A stretch of 64,000 bases of DNA from Moringa oleifera. Taxonomy: Eukaryota; Streptophyta; Magnoliopsida; Brassicales; Moringaceae. The stretch spans positions 682,001 to 746,000 of the forward strand of contig JAJFZO010000165.1 of the NCBI GenBank assembly GCA_021397835.1, written 5' to 3'. The notes under the pieces are model-generated. The model was not told the DNA's origin. It was given only the letters and a program-made list of their open reading frames with translations, and searched no databases. The position numbers were made by a program, and so were the translations under genes. This document shows, piece after piece, positions 37,585 to 50,859 of this stretch. The stretch's first letter is position 1. The number at the start of each line of letters is the position of its first letter.

Positions 37585-39106
37585 TAAAGATATAGAATTT
37601 CAGTGTCATAACCTAACTCTATATAGAGCAAAATTAGAGATGATGACCATAAAAACCCGAACAACATAAAATGAAAAAATTGAAATAGTGACAAAGAGAA
37701 ACTAAATAGGGAAGTTCAAGCCAGTTACTGTATCTGAAAGAAAGAGAAGTGAGTGACTCAAGTAAGAAAGAGAGAGAAATAAAAAAGGGGGGCAGTCTCC
37801 GCTAGTATTCAGCCACTTCCCTATTGAAGTATGATTGTCATACGATCGTCACCATGAGTGATTGAAAAGACTAGACATGAATATGTAGGCTTTGGCGGGA
37901 AAGGCGAAATGGAAAGGATGGATCCCAAGCTGTTTGTTATTAGTCATACGGCTTAATTCCAAAATGGACTCATTCTAAAATTTCTTGGACTTTAACAAAC
38001 CATAATCGATTTTATTTTAATTTGATTTTCTATTTTTAATTTATTACTAATTTAATAAGTTATAGAAATATAATTTTTTATTTTTTATTACAATATAAGG
38101 TGTGCAAAAGATCCATTTCTTTTGGGTTATGTGACAAAGCCTATTTAGCCAGGTAAGCACAAACTTCTCATCCACTCCTAGTGAAGCATTAAGATTTTTA
38201 ATTCTTTTTTCGTGTGCAATAATTGGAATACGACAAAATACTTATGGCTTTTATTCTTTATTTCAAAGCCAAATACAGAAATAAAAATTCTCTTAAGAAT
38301 TTCAGTTATGACGAGTTTATGAAAAAAAATGATGACAATGGTTACTTAAAGGCAACTATTCAAAAGGAATTAAGATCCTACTGATTTTACAATATATACT
38401 AATAAGTGATAATTTAATAAAATTAATGATTAAAATTTTATATATTTATTTTTCATTATATTAATATAATAAATTATGAAAAAAATCTGTAATTTCTTTT
38501 TTTTTTTTAAAAAAAAGCATAAGTTTAATAGAGAATCGTTTTGAAGTTGAAAATGTTAACGGATAAATTTTGAATCCACTAGAAATGAAGAACATTCTCT
38601 TCACATTCCACTAATCCTTTAAACTAAACAAGTATATAGCCTCCTTTATGCTATTTAAGTAAAATTATGAATGGACAAACAGAACCAAACATCATATTTG
38701 TAACTAAGTGACATTATATTTTGAATACACAAATCCTTTTGCTAGCACTGCACAATGACCATGACCAACAGTGGCATGGCATTTTATCAGGCAAGCACCC
38801 AATAGAAGATGAAAGAGCTAATACATGTATTAGTACCAGTGACATGTTATAAGGTGAGCACCCAACAAGATGGAAAAGCTAATATATGTATTAGTGAATC
38901 TACATCATGTATATGCATTCTCATTTTTCGAAAATCCTTCTTTTCAGAAAATGGGGCTAAATGGTGGTGAATTAAGATTCATGGGAATTCTTCTTTTTGA
39001 GAGAATGAAATAACTATCCCTAAAACTTCATGTTCAGTAATATGATGATGTGATCAAGGCATGTAAGAAGAGAAAATCACCAAAATCTATGCCAAAATTG
39101 GTAAGG
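37585..39106. other. Spacer between RNase H and EMB506 remnants, copy C
   Basis: Counterpart of 7830-9363. It is AT-rich with no exon seen; the short tandem duplication is at about 38787-38898. Confidence 0.55.
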
Positions 39107-41639
39107 TCATTGCTCATACAAGTCTCTATTTGCTCGTAAAATCTTTAGCAATGTTGTGAGGTCATAAGACTTAAACACAGCAGGGGTGTTTTTCCATCGT
39201 GAAACACAGCAAGCAAATCACTATTAGATTCTAACTAAAGGTTACAGAAAGATAGTCTACTTCAATTCTCCTTGCCTTCACTAAGAGTATAGCTTTTGAT
39301 TGCAAAAACCACTTTAAATTTAGGTGAGAAAAGTAATCGTGTCCTTGCTTCATGTTTTAGTAAATACACCTTGTTAACTTATGGGTTAACAAAACATATA
39401 TTTGGAAAGAGGGTTTTCTCTTCTTTTATTATTATTTTTCCTTCTTTGGTTGAGGAAGGGATTATTAAAATACAACAGAGGGTGTATCTACGAATAAGAA
39501 ACAAGTATGATGATTATTATCTATCTCACAGGTGGTAAATGGAGAGCACAGCTCAAACAAAAGATGAGTAGTAACCATTATAGTTACCAATTCTAAAGGA
39601 AGATAATATATATGAATGAAATCATAGCTACAAATGAAATGATAAAATCATTACTAACATAGATTTTATAAATTATGAAAGGACAAGAGAGCTTAGCATG
39701 TTCATAATTTTGCTTTGAAATGCCATTACCTTATTTTTTCTAGTCTCATCTACACTATTGATTAATAAGACTTTAGTTATATCTTTGTTTCTACTTTGTA
39801 CAATAACATGCAATGGGGTCCATCCTTCCTGTAACAAGGAGGGATTAGTAGACTTGCTAAGAATCAAAACTATTGAACTATAAAATCAAGAAAACTAGAC
39901 GGTCACTTACATTGCCAGCAACATTGACATCAACTTTGTATTTGATCAATAACTTCACGGTCTGTATACCACTAACTTGAACAGTATAATAAAGTGGACT
40001 AGCTTCATCCTTTTATCAAGATACATAGATAAAATGAAGTACAATAGAAAAATTAGCTTAAAGAAGGGGATTTTGGAAGTTGGGATAGATTTATGATAAT
40101 AAATAGAGTAACGTTACTTTATCCTTGACATGTAGGCTTGCACCTTTTCTTAAAAGATGACTTATTACAGCCTCCTTTTTGCCAACAATTGCTTTATGAA
40201 GAGTCGTGAAACCATCTTATTTCACCATATTAAAGAGGAGACGATAATCCAGGTGAAAATAGCAAATATAACGTCAGACATCAAGTTTCAATATAAAGAG
40301 AAATAACCTTATTAATAGCTCAATGTCAAGTCCATTTTCAAGTAGCTTGTCCATGAAAGGAATCTCCCATGATAGTGCAATAATTTGAAGTGCTTCCATT
40401 TTACCTGAATGTTGAAGTTAAAATTAATTAAAAGACAAAAATGAGAATCCCTCAATTATAAGAATATTTATGATTCATAAGGTCTTGAATGGTTGCAATG
40501 AATAGAAATAGTTTTATTGATGTTCTTAGTGAGTATAGAGGACTAAAAGCAATAACAAGCCAAAAAGTCCTATGTTGTATTTAAAAAAAGCTTTTATATG
40601 AACAACACACTCTTAAAGTATTCTTACTGTTGATATCTTGTCCAAGTTGGGAGTGCATTTTCTTGCAGAATTGCTTTTTCTTTTGCCCCCAGAAGCTACT
40701 CAACCTCTACAGTGATCAAAGAACACAAATACCTAAGGTTGATTTTTATCTCGGAACAGAGTGAACAAAAGAGAGAAACAACTCAATACATGCATACAAA
40801 ATTGGTTCGTCAAAATATGAACTAAAGATAGACAACTTAACAAATGAATAAAAGTTAATTCGTCCTGTATTTCTTTAGTTAGCAACACAATTGCAATTAT
40901 GAAGCGTAAGGTAGATAGTGCAGTTTGTTATAGATCTTAGACATACTTGGTCATGGCCAGAGGTAATGTCTATGAAGGTTAATAAAATGATTGAAATACT
41001 AATCCCTTACATATTAAAGTAGAGGAATAAGTTGAGTATGAGCCAACCCATAAATGGAAGGCTTCATAATCTTCTTTAAAGCAAAAATATCAATCGTTCT
41101 TGTCCATGTCAGATGGAGAACAATGAACCTTTATTTTGAAAAGATAAAATTCAAGTTAAAGTTCATTTCATCATGCCAACGTCTATCAGAAAGATTAAAA
41201 CATGACAAAAGAAAAGAATATAAGATATAAGAACCTTGTGCAAGCTCTTCCTCTTATTGGTTTGAGGTTGGCTCTTTGACACTAGTAGCCATAGCCGAAG
41301 CATCTATTCCTTGCTCTTCCTCCTAATCACTTTCAAAATCCATGTCATTTTCTTCCTCTTCCTCATCTTTTTCATTATATTCGCTGCCACTTCCATCGTC
41401 GGGATCTTCCAAAAGTACCTCATGGGTTTGCAAGGATGATACTCTACTTTTGGCTCAACTACATAAGTACTCACATTTGATTCCCTCCCGATAACGAACA
41501 AACCTAATTTTCCTCTTTTTTGACCACTCAAAACTTTGCAAATATCATTGCCGAAACTCAAAGGTGGTCCAAGAACTATAACAACGGCCATGGATCGAGC
41601 AAGATAACAATTTGAGGAAAAAGCTGGCCTAATTCGCAT
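39107..41639 (-). pseudogene. EMB506: EMB506-like ankyrin-repeat pseudogene, nearly complete
   Basis: Homologue of Arabidopsis EMB506, a plastid ankyrin-repeat protein. Exons on the minus strand: exon 1 from ATG 41639 to about 41236, with a basic, serine-rich N-terminus that could be a transit peptide, a frameshift, then EDPDDGSGSEYNE and a glutamate-rich stretch; about 40630-40712 (AKEKAILQEN); 40308-40404 (MDKLLENGLDIE); about 40118-40216 (TTLHKAIVGKKEAVISHLLR); 39911-40009 (TVKLLIKYKVDVNVAGN, exactly 33 codons); 39730-39828 (EGWTPLHVIVQSRNKDIT, 33 codons); last exon 39107-39198. Breaks: stops in the acidic stretch, before EEELAQG and in the AKEKAILQEN exon; a deletion of about 22 bp and a lost acceptor in the last exon. 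Intron positions are kept, so it came from genomic DNA. Confidence 0.87.
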
Positions 41640-41989
41640 TTACCAACTCTCAAATTTTGAAGCCACTGATAGCATGCCTAGGCAAGTGCTGATATCAGCA
41701 GGATAAACAACAATGAAGGTAAACTTCTATTGGGTTTCTTCCTAATGCTTCTAAAAAGTCAAAATGGGCTTCTCTTAAAAATCTTAACGGGCCTTATTTC
41801 AACTCAAAATCTTTCTTCTTTTCATATATTTGAGTATATGTATCTATAATTTAAATTAATGTAAAAACAAAATTAAAAAATAAATAAAATATATTGGTGA
41901 AAAATAATAAGAATGAAAAACTTATTTATATTAGCTATGAACTCCTATAATGTAATGCATGAGATTGTTTCTGATATCAAATATGTACG
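41640..41989. other. Spacer upstream of the EMB506-like pseudogene
   Basis: Presumed 5' flank of the EMB506-like pseudogene; nothing specific recognised before the A-rich block starts. Confidence 0.4.
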
Positions 41990-44595
41990 GCAAATTTATA
42001 AATAATATAATAAAAAAAAGAAAAAAATATATTAAATAAAATAATAAAAAGTTAAAATAAGAAAAAAATTAAAATATAATAAAATTTAAAAAATTCAAAG
42101 AAACTAAAAATAATTAAAAACATAAAAAATTTAAAATAATTTAAAACAATTCAAAAATAATAAAATATTTTATAAAGCAAATCACCTATTGGTGCAATGA
42201 TACAAGAGATTTATTAATTTGCATTATCTAGCATAAGGTCCAAGATTCAAGTGATACACAGCTAGAAATCTAAGATTTAAATGGCATGTAACGTTGTTGA
42301 TCAATATATATAAAATTAAAAAATTTTAATTTATATTTATGTTTTAAAGAATTATGTAATAAAAATACAAAAAATTAAAATATAAAAAAGAAAAACATAA
42401 CAAAATATAAAAGTATTAAAAATAAATAAATAAAAATAAGAAAAATAAAATTCAATAAAAATAAAAATAGAAAAAGTAATAAAAAAGGCTAAAATATCAA
42501 ATAAGCTGATAAATTGCAACCACTTAGTGAGATCCAATATTTATAATTTTATTAAATTAAAATATAAAAATAAAAAATATTAAAATAAATCAAAGAAACA
42601 AAACTCTTTGCAAAGCAACAAAATATTTCTTTGAAAAAAATAGTAAAAACTAAATTTTCAAATTTTCAAGAAAATATATCGTGCAAAATCATTAAAACAA
42701 AAAATAAAAAAATAAAATCTAATAAAATTCAAAATTAAAAAATTAAAAAAAATTGAAAATACTTAAAAAAACTAAAACTAAAAAAATGAGAAAAAATAAC
42801 GTAAAATAATTTATAATTTAAAATAATTCAAAAATCATAAAATATTCTATAATACATTTGCATTGATCTTTTAAAGAAAATGTAATAAAATTATAATAAA
42901 TTAAATAGTAAAAAATAAAAAATATAATAAAAATATCTAAATAAATAAATAAAAGTATTAAAAAATTAAAATAAAATTCAAAGTATAGATGAATAAAAAA
43001 TAAAAAATGAAAATATGTAAAAAGCAAATAGACTAACAAAATCGCAATCACTTGGTGAGGTTTAAAATTTTTTATTTTGTTGAATTAAAATAGTCAAAGA
43101 TGACAAAGAATTAAAAAAATTATAAATTATAAAAAATTTCAATGAAATAAAATAAAATTATAAAAAGTATCAATTTTCTTGCTTTGTAAAGAGCTTCATT
43201 TCTTTTCGATTGCTTTTTTTTTTTTTTCATGCAATGTCTTAATTTTTTTCTCTCACACTTATTTTTATGCTGGGTATTTTAATTTTCTACAACTTTTTTT
43301 AGTAACTTTATTTTTGTTATTTTTTATTTTATTTGATTTTTTAGTTTTTTCATTTTTTTTTACTTTTAAACCTTGTTTATAAATTTTTTGTATTATTTAA
43401 TTTTTTTTTAAAATTTGTATCATCTTTGACTACTTTAATACAATATAATAGAAAATATTAGACCTACCAAGAGATTGCAATTTTATTAGTTCATTTGATT
43501 TTTAGTTTTTTCTTATATTTTATATTTTATTTTTCTAATTTTTAAATTTTATTTTATTTTTTATATGCATTTATTTATTTATTTATTTTATATACATTAT
43601 ATATTTTTGTTGTATTTGCATTTATTATTGTTTAATTTATTGTAATTTTATTACATTTTTCTTCAAAAGATTAAATGTAAACCAAAATTATTTTTTAAAA
43701 AATTATTTTATGATTCATGAATTGTTTTAAATTATAAATTATTTCACAATATATTTTCAATTTTTTGTGTTTTTCTTTGTCCAATTTTTTTATTTTTTGA
43801 ATATTTTAGATTTTGCTACCTTTTATTTTTTATTTTAATTAATTTTTTAATGATTTTGCACGATATGTATTTCTTTTCAAATTAATATTTTATTTTATTT
43901 TATTTTATTTTCTACTGTTATTTCCAACAAAATCTTTTTTTTTTGTTGTTTTGCAAAGAGTTTTGTTTTTTTATTATTACCTTTTTTTAACATGTATTGT
44001 CTTATATTTTTGCATTTTTTGGATTTTTCTCTTTTTTTTGTTACTCAATTTTTTATAATTTTTTACATTTTTTATTTTATGGGGTGTTTCTAGTTTCTTT
44101 CACTTATTTTTTAATAACTTTATTTTTCTTGAGCTTTTTTTAGTTTATTTGATATTTTAGTTTTTTATTTGCTTTTATTTTATTTTTCAATATTTTATGA
44201 ATTTTTATTTTGTAATTTTTTTATATTTTGTAATTTTTTTATTTTATTAAATTTTATTTTTATTTTATTATTTTTAATAAATTTGTTGATATATTTAAAA
44301 ATTATTTTATATTTTAATTCAGTAAAATTACAAATACTACACATCTCCAATTGATTGCAATTTTGTTTTTTTGTTTAGTTTTTAGATTTTTTTTACTACT
44401 TATTTTTTATCACATTTGTGAATTTTATTTTATTTTTTAAATGTATGTTTATTTATTTGTTTTAAATAATTTTATATTTTGTTGTATTTTTATTTTATTT
44501 ATAGTTTGACTTATAGTATTTTTATTACATACTTCTTTAAAAGATCAATACGATTTACAATTATTTTTTAAAAATAGTTTTGAATTGTTTTAAAT
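41990..44595. repeat. A-rich/T-rich inverted-repeat block, copy C
   Basis: This is the largest of the three blocks. The A-rich part (about 41990-43160) and T-rich part (about 43170-44595) meet near 43165. Reverse-complement landmarks: AAACAAAACTCTTTGCAAAG (about 42597-42616) against GCAAAGAGTTTTGTTTTTTT (about 43953), and another T-rich relative, GTAAAGAGCTTCATTTCTTT, at 43186. Two phrases with AACCACTTAGTGAG or AATCACTTGGTGAG (42519 and 43046) mark an internal direct repeat. Confidence 0.6.
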
Positions 44596-44599
44596 TATT

Positions 44600-45107
44600 T
44601 TAAAGCAAGGCAGAAATGGAAACTTTCTATATGGACATAAAAAAAATACGAGCTCCCTCTGCCAAATAATAATAATAATAATAAGGACCTAGTTCAGGCC
44701 ACACAGGCCCCCTAAGACATATCGACCTTTTAAAAAATCTAGTAAACAGGATAAGGAATCCAAAAGGCCTATAAAGAAATGGCCAATCATTAGATGTTTT
44801 AAATGTGGTAAGATAGGACGTCATGCAAGGAATTGTAGAGTACATCAAAAAATTAGTGAATTACAAATACTAGGAGAAATAAAAGATAATATACTTCGTA
44901 CATTAGCCAAAGAGGACATACCCTAAGCCGAAAGTGAATATATAGAGGAACAAGATTTAAGTGATTAAGAAACCTTAGATGAAGTATGTAGTGAATGAAT
45001 ACATGAATGCAAAATTATCAACAAGATTAGCAAAAAAGAACAATTAGTTGACATTATTGATAAGATAAAAGATCCAAAAATAAAAAAGGAATATTTATTA
45101 AAATTAA
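44600..45107 (+). pseudogene. Caulimovirid-like capsid/zinc-knuckle fragment, copy C
   Basis: Counterpart of 11525-12005 and 26590-27095. The basic region and CCHC knuckle (about 44797-44833) remain in one frame. The stretch upstream has an AAT microsatellite (about 44667-44683), and the tail has stops near 44925 and 44965. It ends directly at satellite array C. Confidence 0.6.
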
Positions 45108-48100
45108 AACCCCATGACTTTGCTGGCATGCTCTACGTAGTCGAATGTTGGGCCTTTTACCCATATTGAGTATGTTGGGGGCAATAGCAACTCACCTCCT
45201 TTGCCTATGGCCCAAGCATGTGGCCTTCGTGGCACACTCGTTGGGCATATAATTGAGGGATAGTGACGAGAGTTTGGTTCGCAAAGCACACCACGTGAAA
45301 GATAGCGATGACAATCTGGCTCACGTGGGGCGTTGTTAGCTTGGCTGGTGCACCTATATGGCCGTACACTAGGCCTTTTACCCATGTGTGTCTACTGAAG
45401 TAGTTGTGGCTTATCTCCCATGCCCATGGCTCAAGTGATGTGGCCCTAATGGCACGCTCACTGGGCATACGATTTTGGGACAGTGATGTGGGTCTAGCTC
45501 ACGTAAGGTGCCTTTACCATGGTTGGGATGCCTTGTGCAGCCGCATGCTAAGTCTTCTGCCCATGCCGTGCTTGTTGGCAACAATTGAGGCTTGCCTCCC
45601 ATGCCCTTGGCTTGGTTGGCACACTCATTACGATCACACACTATGCAATTCACCCATGCCACATCGACTAGAGGAAACATAGGCTCACCTTCCGTGCCCA
45701 TGGTCTAAGTGACATGATGGTCGTCACACGTTCCCTGGGCACATTAGCTAAGGATAGCGACGAGGGTTTGGTTCACGTAAGGCGTCATTGGCTTGGCCGG
45801 CATGGCATGTGTGGCACAAGCTGCATTTTTTACCCGTATTATGCCTTCTAGTGATAACCATTGCTTACCTCTTGTGCCTATGGTCCAAAGAATGAGGCAC
45901 TCATGGCATGCTCACTAGGTACATGATCAAGGGATAGTGATAAGTGTTTGGCTCGAGTGATGATCCCTTAGCTTGGTTGGCATGCTTTATGATGTCGAAT
46001 GCTAGGCCTTCTACCCATGCTAAGCTAGTAAGGGGCAGATGTGGCTCACTTCTCATGCACATGGTATAGGTGATGCAACATTGATGGCATGCTAGTTGGG
46101 CACACATTTTTGGGATAGCAATGAGTATTTGGCTCACGTGGGGTGCCCTTGGCTTGGCTGGCACGCCCAATGTAGTCGCACACTAGGCCTTGTGCCCATA
46201 TGTATCCTCTTAGGGGCAATCGTGGCATGCCTTATGTGCCCATACGATGCGACACTTGCTACACACTTATTAGGCTCACGATCAAAAGACAACATCAATG
46301 GTCTGGCTTGCGTGATGGACCCTTGTCTTAGCTAGTACGCTTAGTGTGGCTGCATCATCCTTTGGCATTTGGCCCATGCCAAGCTTGTTGTAGGAAGCCG
46401 TGGCTTGCCTCAGGTGCCCATGTACCATGCGACACAGTGTGCATTGCACATTTGCTAGGCCCACGATCAACAAACAATGACGAAGTTCTGGCTTTCACGG
46501 AGTACCCTTTGATTAGCTGGTGCACTCAGTGCAGTTGCACATTAGGCCTTTGGGCCATGCCATGCAACTAGGAGCAATCGCGACTCAGCTTTCGTGTCCA
46601 TTGTCAAGGCAATGCGACGCTCATGGCACGCTAGCTAGGCACATGATATTAGGACAATAATAAGGGTTTAGTTTAGGTAAAATGCCCTTAGCTTGGCTGA
46701 CACAGCCTATACAGCCAAATGTAAGGTTTTATTGCCATGACAAACCTGCTGTGATAGTCATGCGCTTATCTCTCATGCCATGCTTGAGGCGACGCTTTGC
46801 TTCTGGCATGCTTGCTAAGCACACGATCGAGGGACTGCGATGAAGGTCTATCTTACGTGGGGTGCCTTTGCATTGGCTGGCGTGGCCTATGTAGCTAAAC
46901 GATGGGCCTTTCACTAAAAGTTAAGCTTGTTAACGATAGACATGGCTCAGCTCTTATGCCTATGGTCTAGGTGACACGCTCGTGGCACAATCACTTGGCA
47001 CAATTTATAGGGACAGCGACAAAGAAGGGCCAAGCTCGTGGGGGGTGCCCTTAGCTTCATTGGTGTGTTTTGTGCGACTGCACATAAGGCATTTTGCCTA
47101 TGCTGAGCTTGCCAGAGGTAGCCATGGCTCGCCTTGGGCCAATGATCTAGACTACATGGCCCTCATGACATGTTCACTAGGCACACAATTGAGGGATAAC
47201 AACAAGGGTCTGGCTGGCATGGGACGGCTTTAGCATACCTAGTGTGCCCTGTATGACCACATGCTGGGTTTTCTGCCTATGCCTTTTTTATTGGAGGCCA
47301 CTGTGGCTTACATCCCACCCTTATGGTCCATGTAATGCGATGCTCATGGAATGCTCATTGGGCTCACTATCGATTATAATGACAAGGGTGTGGCTTGCGT
47401 GTGATGCCATTAGCTTGGCTGGCATGCCCTTTGTGACTGCTCTTTAGGCCATCCGCCCATGTCATGCTTGTAAGGAGCAGCTATGGCTCTCTTCGCATGG
47501 CCATGAGGGTTTGGCTTTCATGGGGCGCTCTTCGATTAACTTTTGCTCCTTATGCAGCCGCACGCTTAACCTATGTCCTGCCTTCTAGAGGCAGCTGTGA
47601 ATTGCCTCTTCTTCTATCGCCCAGGTGACACTGTATTCACGACATGCTTACTTGGCACATTATCAAAGGACAACAACGAGAGTCTGGCTTACTTAGGGCA
47701 TCTTCGACTTGGCTAGTATGCTATGTGTGGCGATACACTAAGCCCTCAGCCTATGCATCCCTACTCAAAACAACTGTGGCTCACTTCCCGTGCCCATGGT
47801 CTAAGCGACTTGGCCCTCATGGCACACTCGATGGGCACATGATTTAAGGATAATGACCAGGGTTTGGCTCACACAGGACGCCTTTATCTTGGCTGGTGCC
47901 TCTTATGCGAGAGCATGCAAAGTCTTCTGCCTATGTTACACTTGTTAAGGGAAGTTAAGGCTTACCTACCATGCTCATGCTTCATGTGTCATGACGTTAG
48001 TGGCACATGATCAAAGGATAACGACGAGAGTCTAGCTCACATAAAGTGCCTTTGGCTTGGCTGGCGCACCCATTACGGCCGCACACTAGGCATATTAGGC

Positions 48101-50222
48101 ACCATTTTGCCCATTCCACATCGGCTAGGGGTAACTAAGGCATGCCTTTCATGCTATGGTCTAGGTGACATGATGCTCATGGCACGCTCACTAGGCACAC
48201 GATTTAAGCATAACGACAATGGTCTAGCTCGCATAGGGTGCCCTTGGCTTGGCTGACATGCCATGTACTATCACACATTAGGTGTTTTGCCCATACAGTG
48301 CATACTAACGACAGTCAAGCTCGTCGCCCGTGTCTATGGTCCAAGTGATGGGGCACTCATGGCAAGCTCGCTGGGCACACAATCGAGGCACATTGATAAG
48401 GGTTTATCTCGAATAAGGTGCCCTTGGCTTGGTTGGCATGCCTAGTGCAATCACATGCTAAGCCTTCTCCCTATGCCAAGCTGATAAAGGCTTGACATGG
48501 CTCATCTCTCATGCTCATGGTGTAGAAGACGCAAAGTTCATGGCACACTCAATGGGCACACATTTTTGGGATAGCGATGAGGTTCTTGCTCACGTTGAAT
48601 GCCCTTAGCTTGGGTCGCACGCCCTGTGCTATCACACATTGGGCCTTTTACTTATGCTGAGCCTCTTGTAGGCAATCATGGCATGCCTTGTGTGCCTTGC
48701 ACCATGCAATGTGGCGCTTATTGCATGCTCATTAGGCCCACGATTGAGGGACAGCGACAAGGGTCTTACTTGTGTTCTGCACCGAAGGCTTAGCTGGTGT
48801 GATCAGTGCGGTCGCGCACTAGGCCTTTCACCCATGCTATGCCAGTTGGCGATAGTCGTGGCTTGTCTCTTATTCCCATGGTCTAAGTGACATGATGCTT
48901 ATGGCATGCTCACTGGGCACAAGTATAGGGACAACGAGTTTGGCTTAGGTATGGTGCCCTTAGCTTGGTTAGTGCACACTATACAGCCACACGCTAGGTC
49001 TTCTGCCCATATTGTGCCCACTGAGGGCTACCATGGCTTGCTTTCCATGCCTATGGTCTAGGTGACACAAAGCTCATTGCCATTAACTAGGCACATGATC
49101 AAAGGATTGCGACGAATATCTGGCTCTCATGGGGTGCCTTTGGATTGGTTGGCATGCCCTGTGCGACTGCACAATGGGCTTTTGCCCATACCGAGCCTAT
49201 TAGAGGCAAACATGGCTCAGTTCTCATGCCGGTGGTCTAGGCGATGCGATGCTCATGGCATGCTTGCTGGGTTTAAGTTTTAAAGACAACGATGAGGGTC
49301 AGGCTCACGTGGGGTGCCGTTGGCTTGGTTGGCGTGCCCTGTGCGACCACACACTGAGTCTTTTGCCCATGCTAAACTTGCTAGGGGCAGCAGTAGCTTA
49401 CCTCCCGTGCCCATGGTTGAGGCGATGTAGCCCTAATGACACATTTGCTGGGCACATGATCAAGGGACAACGACTAGGTTTTAGCTTACATGAGGTGTTT
49501 ATGACTTAGATGGCGTGCCCTGTGCGGCCACACGCTGGGCCTTTCACCCATGCCTTTCCTACTGTGGACCATCGTGGCTCGCCTCCTGTCCTCATGATCC
49601 AAGCGACGTGACTTTCGTTGCACACTCAGAAGGCTTACTATCAAAGGATAATGATGATGGTCGAGCTCGTATGGCGCCTTATGCTGCTGCACGTTGGGCC
49701 ATCCGCCCATGTCTTGCCTGTTGGAGACAATAATGGCTCTTCATCCTTGGCCATGGTCCATATAACTTGACACAGATAGCACGCTTGCTTGGCACACTAC
49801 CGAGAGACTATGATGATGGTTTGACTTACATGGGGCACCCTTGTATTAGGTAGCACATCCTGTGCGGCTGCACGCTACGCCTTCTACCCATGTCATGCTT
49901 GCTGAGGGCAACTGTGGCTCACCCCTTATGCCCATCGTCCAAGAGACGCTGCGCTTATAGCATGCTTGCTTGGCACACTATTGAGGGACAACAATGAGTC
50001 TAGCTCGCCTAAGGTGCCCTTGGCTTGGTTGATGCGCCTTGTACACCCACACATAGGGCCTTCCACCCATGCATGCTTGTTGGGGGTAGCCATGGCTCAC
50101 CTCCCGTGCCCATGGCCTGAGCGAAATGGCGCTCATGGCACGCTCACTAGGCGCACAATATAAGGACAGCAACAAGGGTCTGGCTTGCGTAGGCGCCCTT
50201 ACCTTAGTTAACGCGCTTGTAG
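45108..50222 (+). repeat. 180-bp satellite array C, plus orientation
   Basis: About 28 monomers, colinear with arrays A and B, flanked by the zinc-knuckle fragment on the left and the T-rich block on the right at the same monomer positions as in A and B. Confidence 0.9.
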
Positions 50223-50855
50223 TTACTTTTTTAAATTTTTTTAGATTTTTTGGGTGTTATTATATTTTAATTTTTTATTTTTATTTTACCTAATTTTTTC
50301 TTTTTTATGATTTTCTTCTATATAATTTATATTATATTATATTTTTCTTTTCTTTTGTAGTTACTTTGGATTTTTAAATTTTTTATTTTTATTTTTATTT
50401 TGTCAAGTATTTTAGTTTTTTTACTTATTTTTTTAGTAATTTTATTTTTAATTAAAAATTGCATTTAGTTACGATTTTATTATTGTTTTTATTACCTTTT
50501 CTTTGATTTGATGATTTTTTTATTATTTTTTTCGTTGGTAACATTTAAAATTTTGGTTTACATTTGTCTACTATGACTATTAGATATTATTGTTAATTTT
50601 GATCTTTTTGCAAATATTTTGTTATGTAATAATAATTTTTTATAAATAATTTTTTAAAAAATTATTAAATTATAATAATCAATATTATTTTTAAATATAT
50701 TTGTGATTTTTTGATTTTCACTTGTGTTTTTAATTTTGAAAATTTTTTAAACTTTTTATTTGTAAATATTTTTAAATTTTAAATTATTTATATTTTTTAT
50801 TAAATTAAATATTTTAAAATTTTTATATTTTACAATTAAAAGTTATTTTAACTGC
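50223..50855. other. T-rich block after satellite array C, truncated
   Basis: Counterpart of 17141-17900 but cut off near 50855. The TATA-like, PBS-like and duplicated leader sequences that should follow are absent. Confidence 0.55.
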
Positions 50856-50859
50856 AAAT

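Larger units (their letters stand above)
34851..50855 (+). repeat. Composite 15-kb unit, copy C (longer, right-truncated)
   Basis: Third direct copy. It is longer before the satellite because it keeps about 2.4 kb of EMB506 exons and introns plus extra A-rich sequence that A and B lack (39577-42590). It is cut at about 50855 inside the T-rich block, where an inverted fragment begins, so it lacks the leader-like region found at the end of A and B. Confidence 0.85.
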
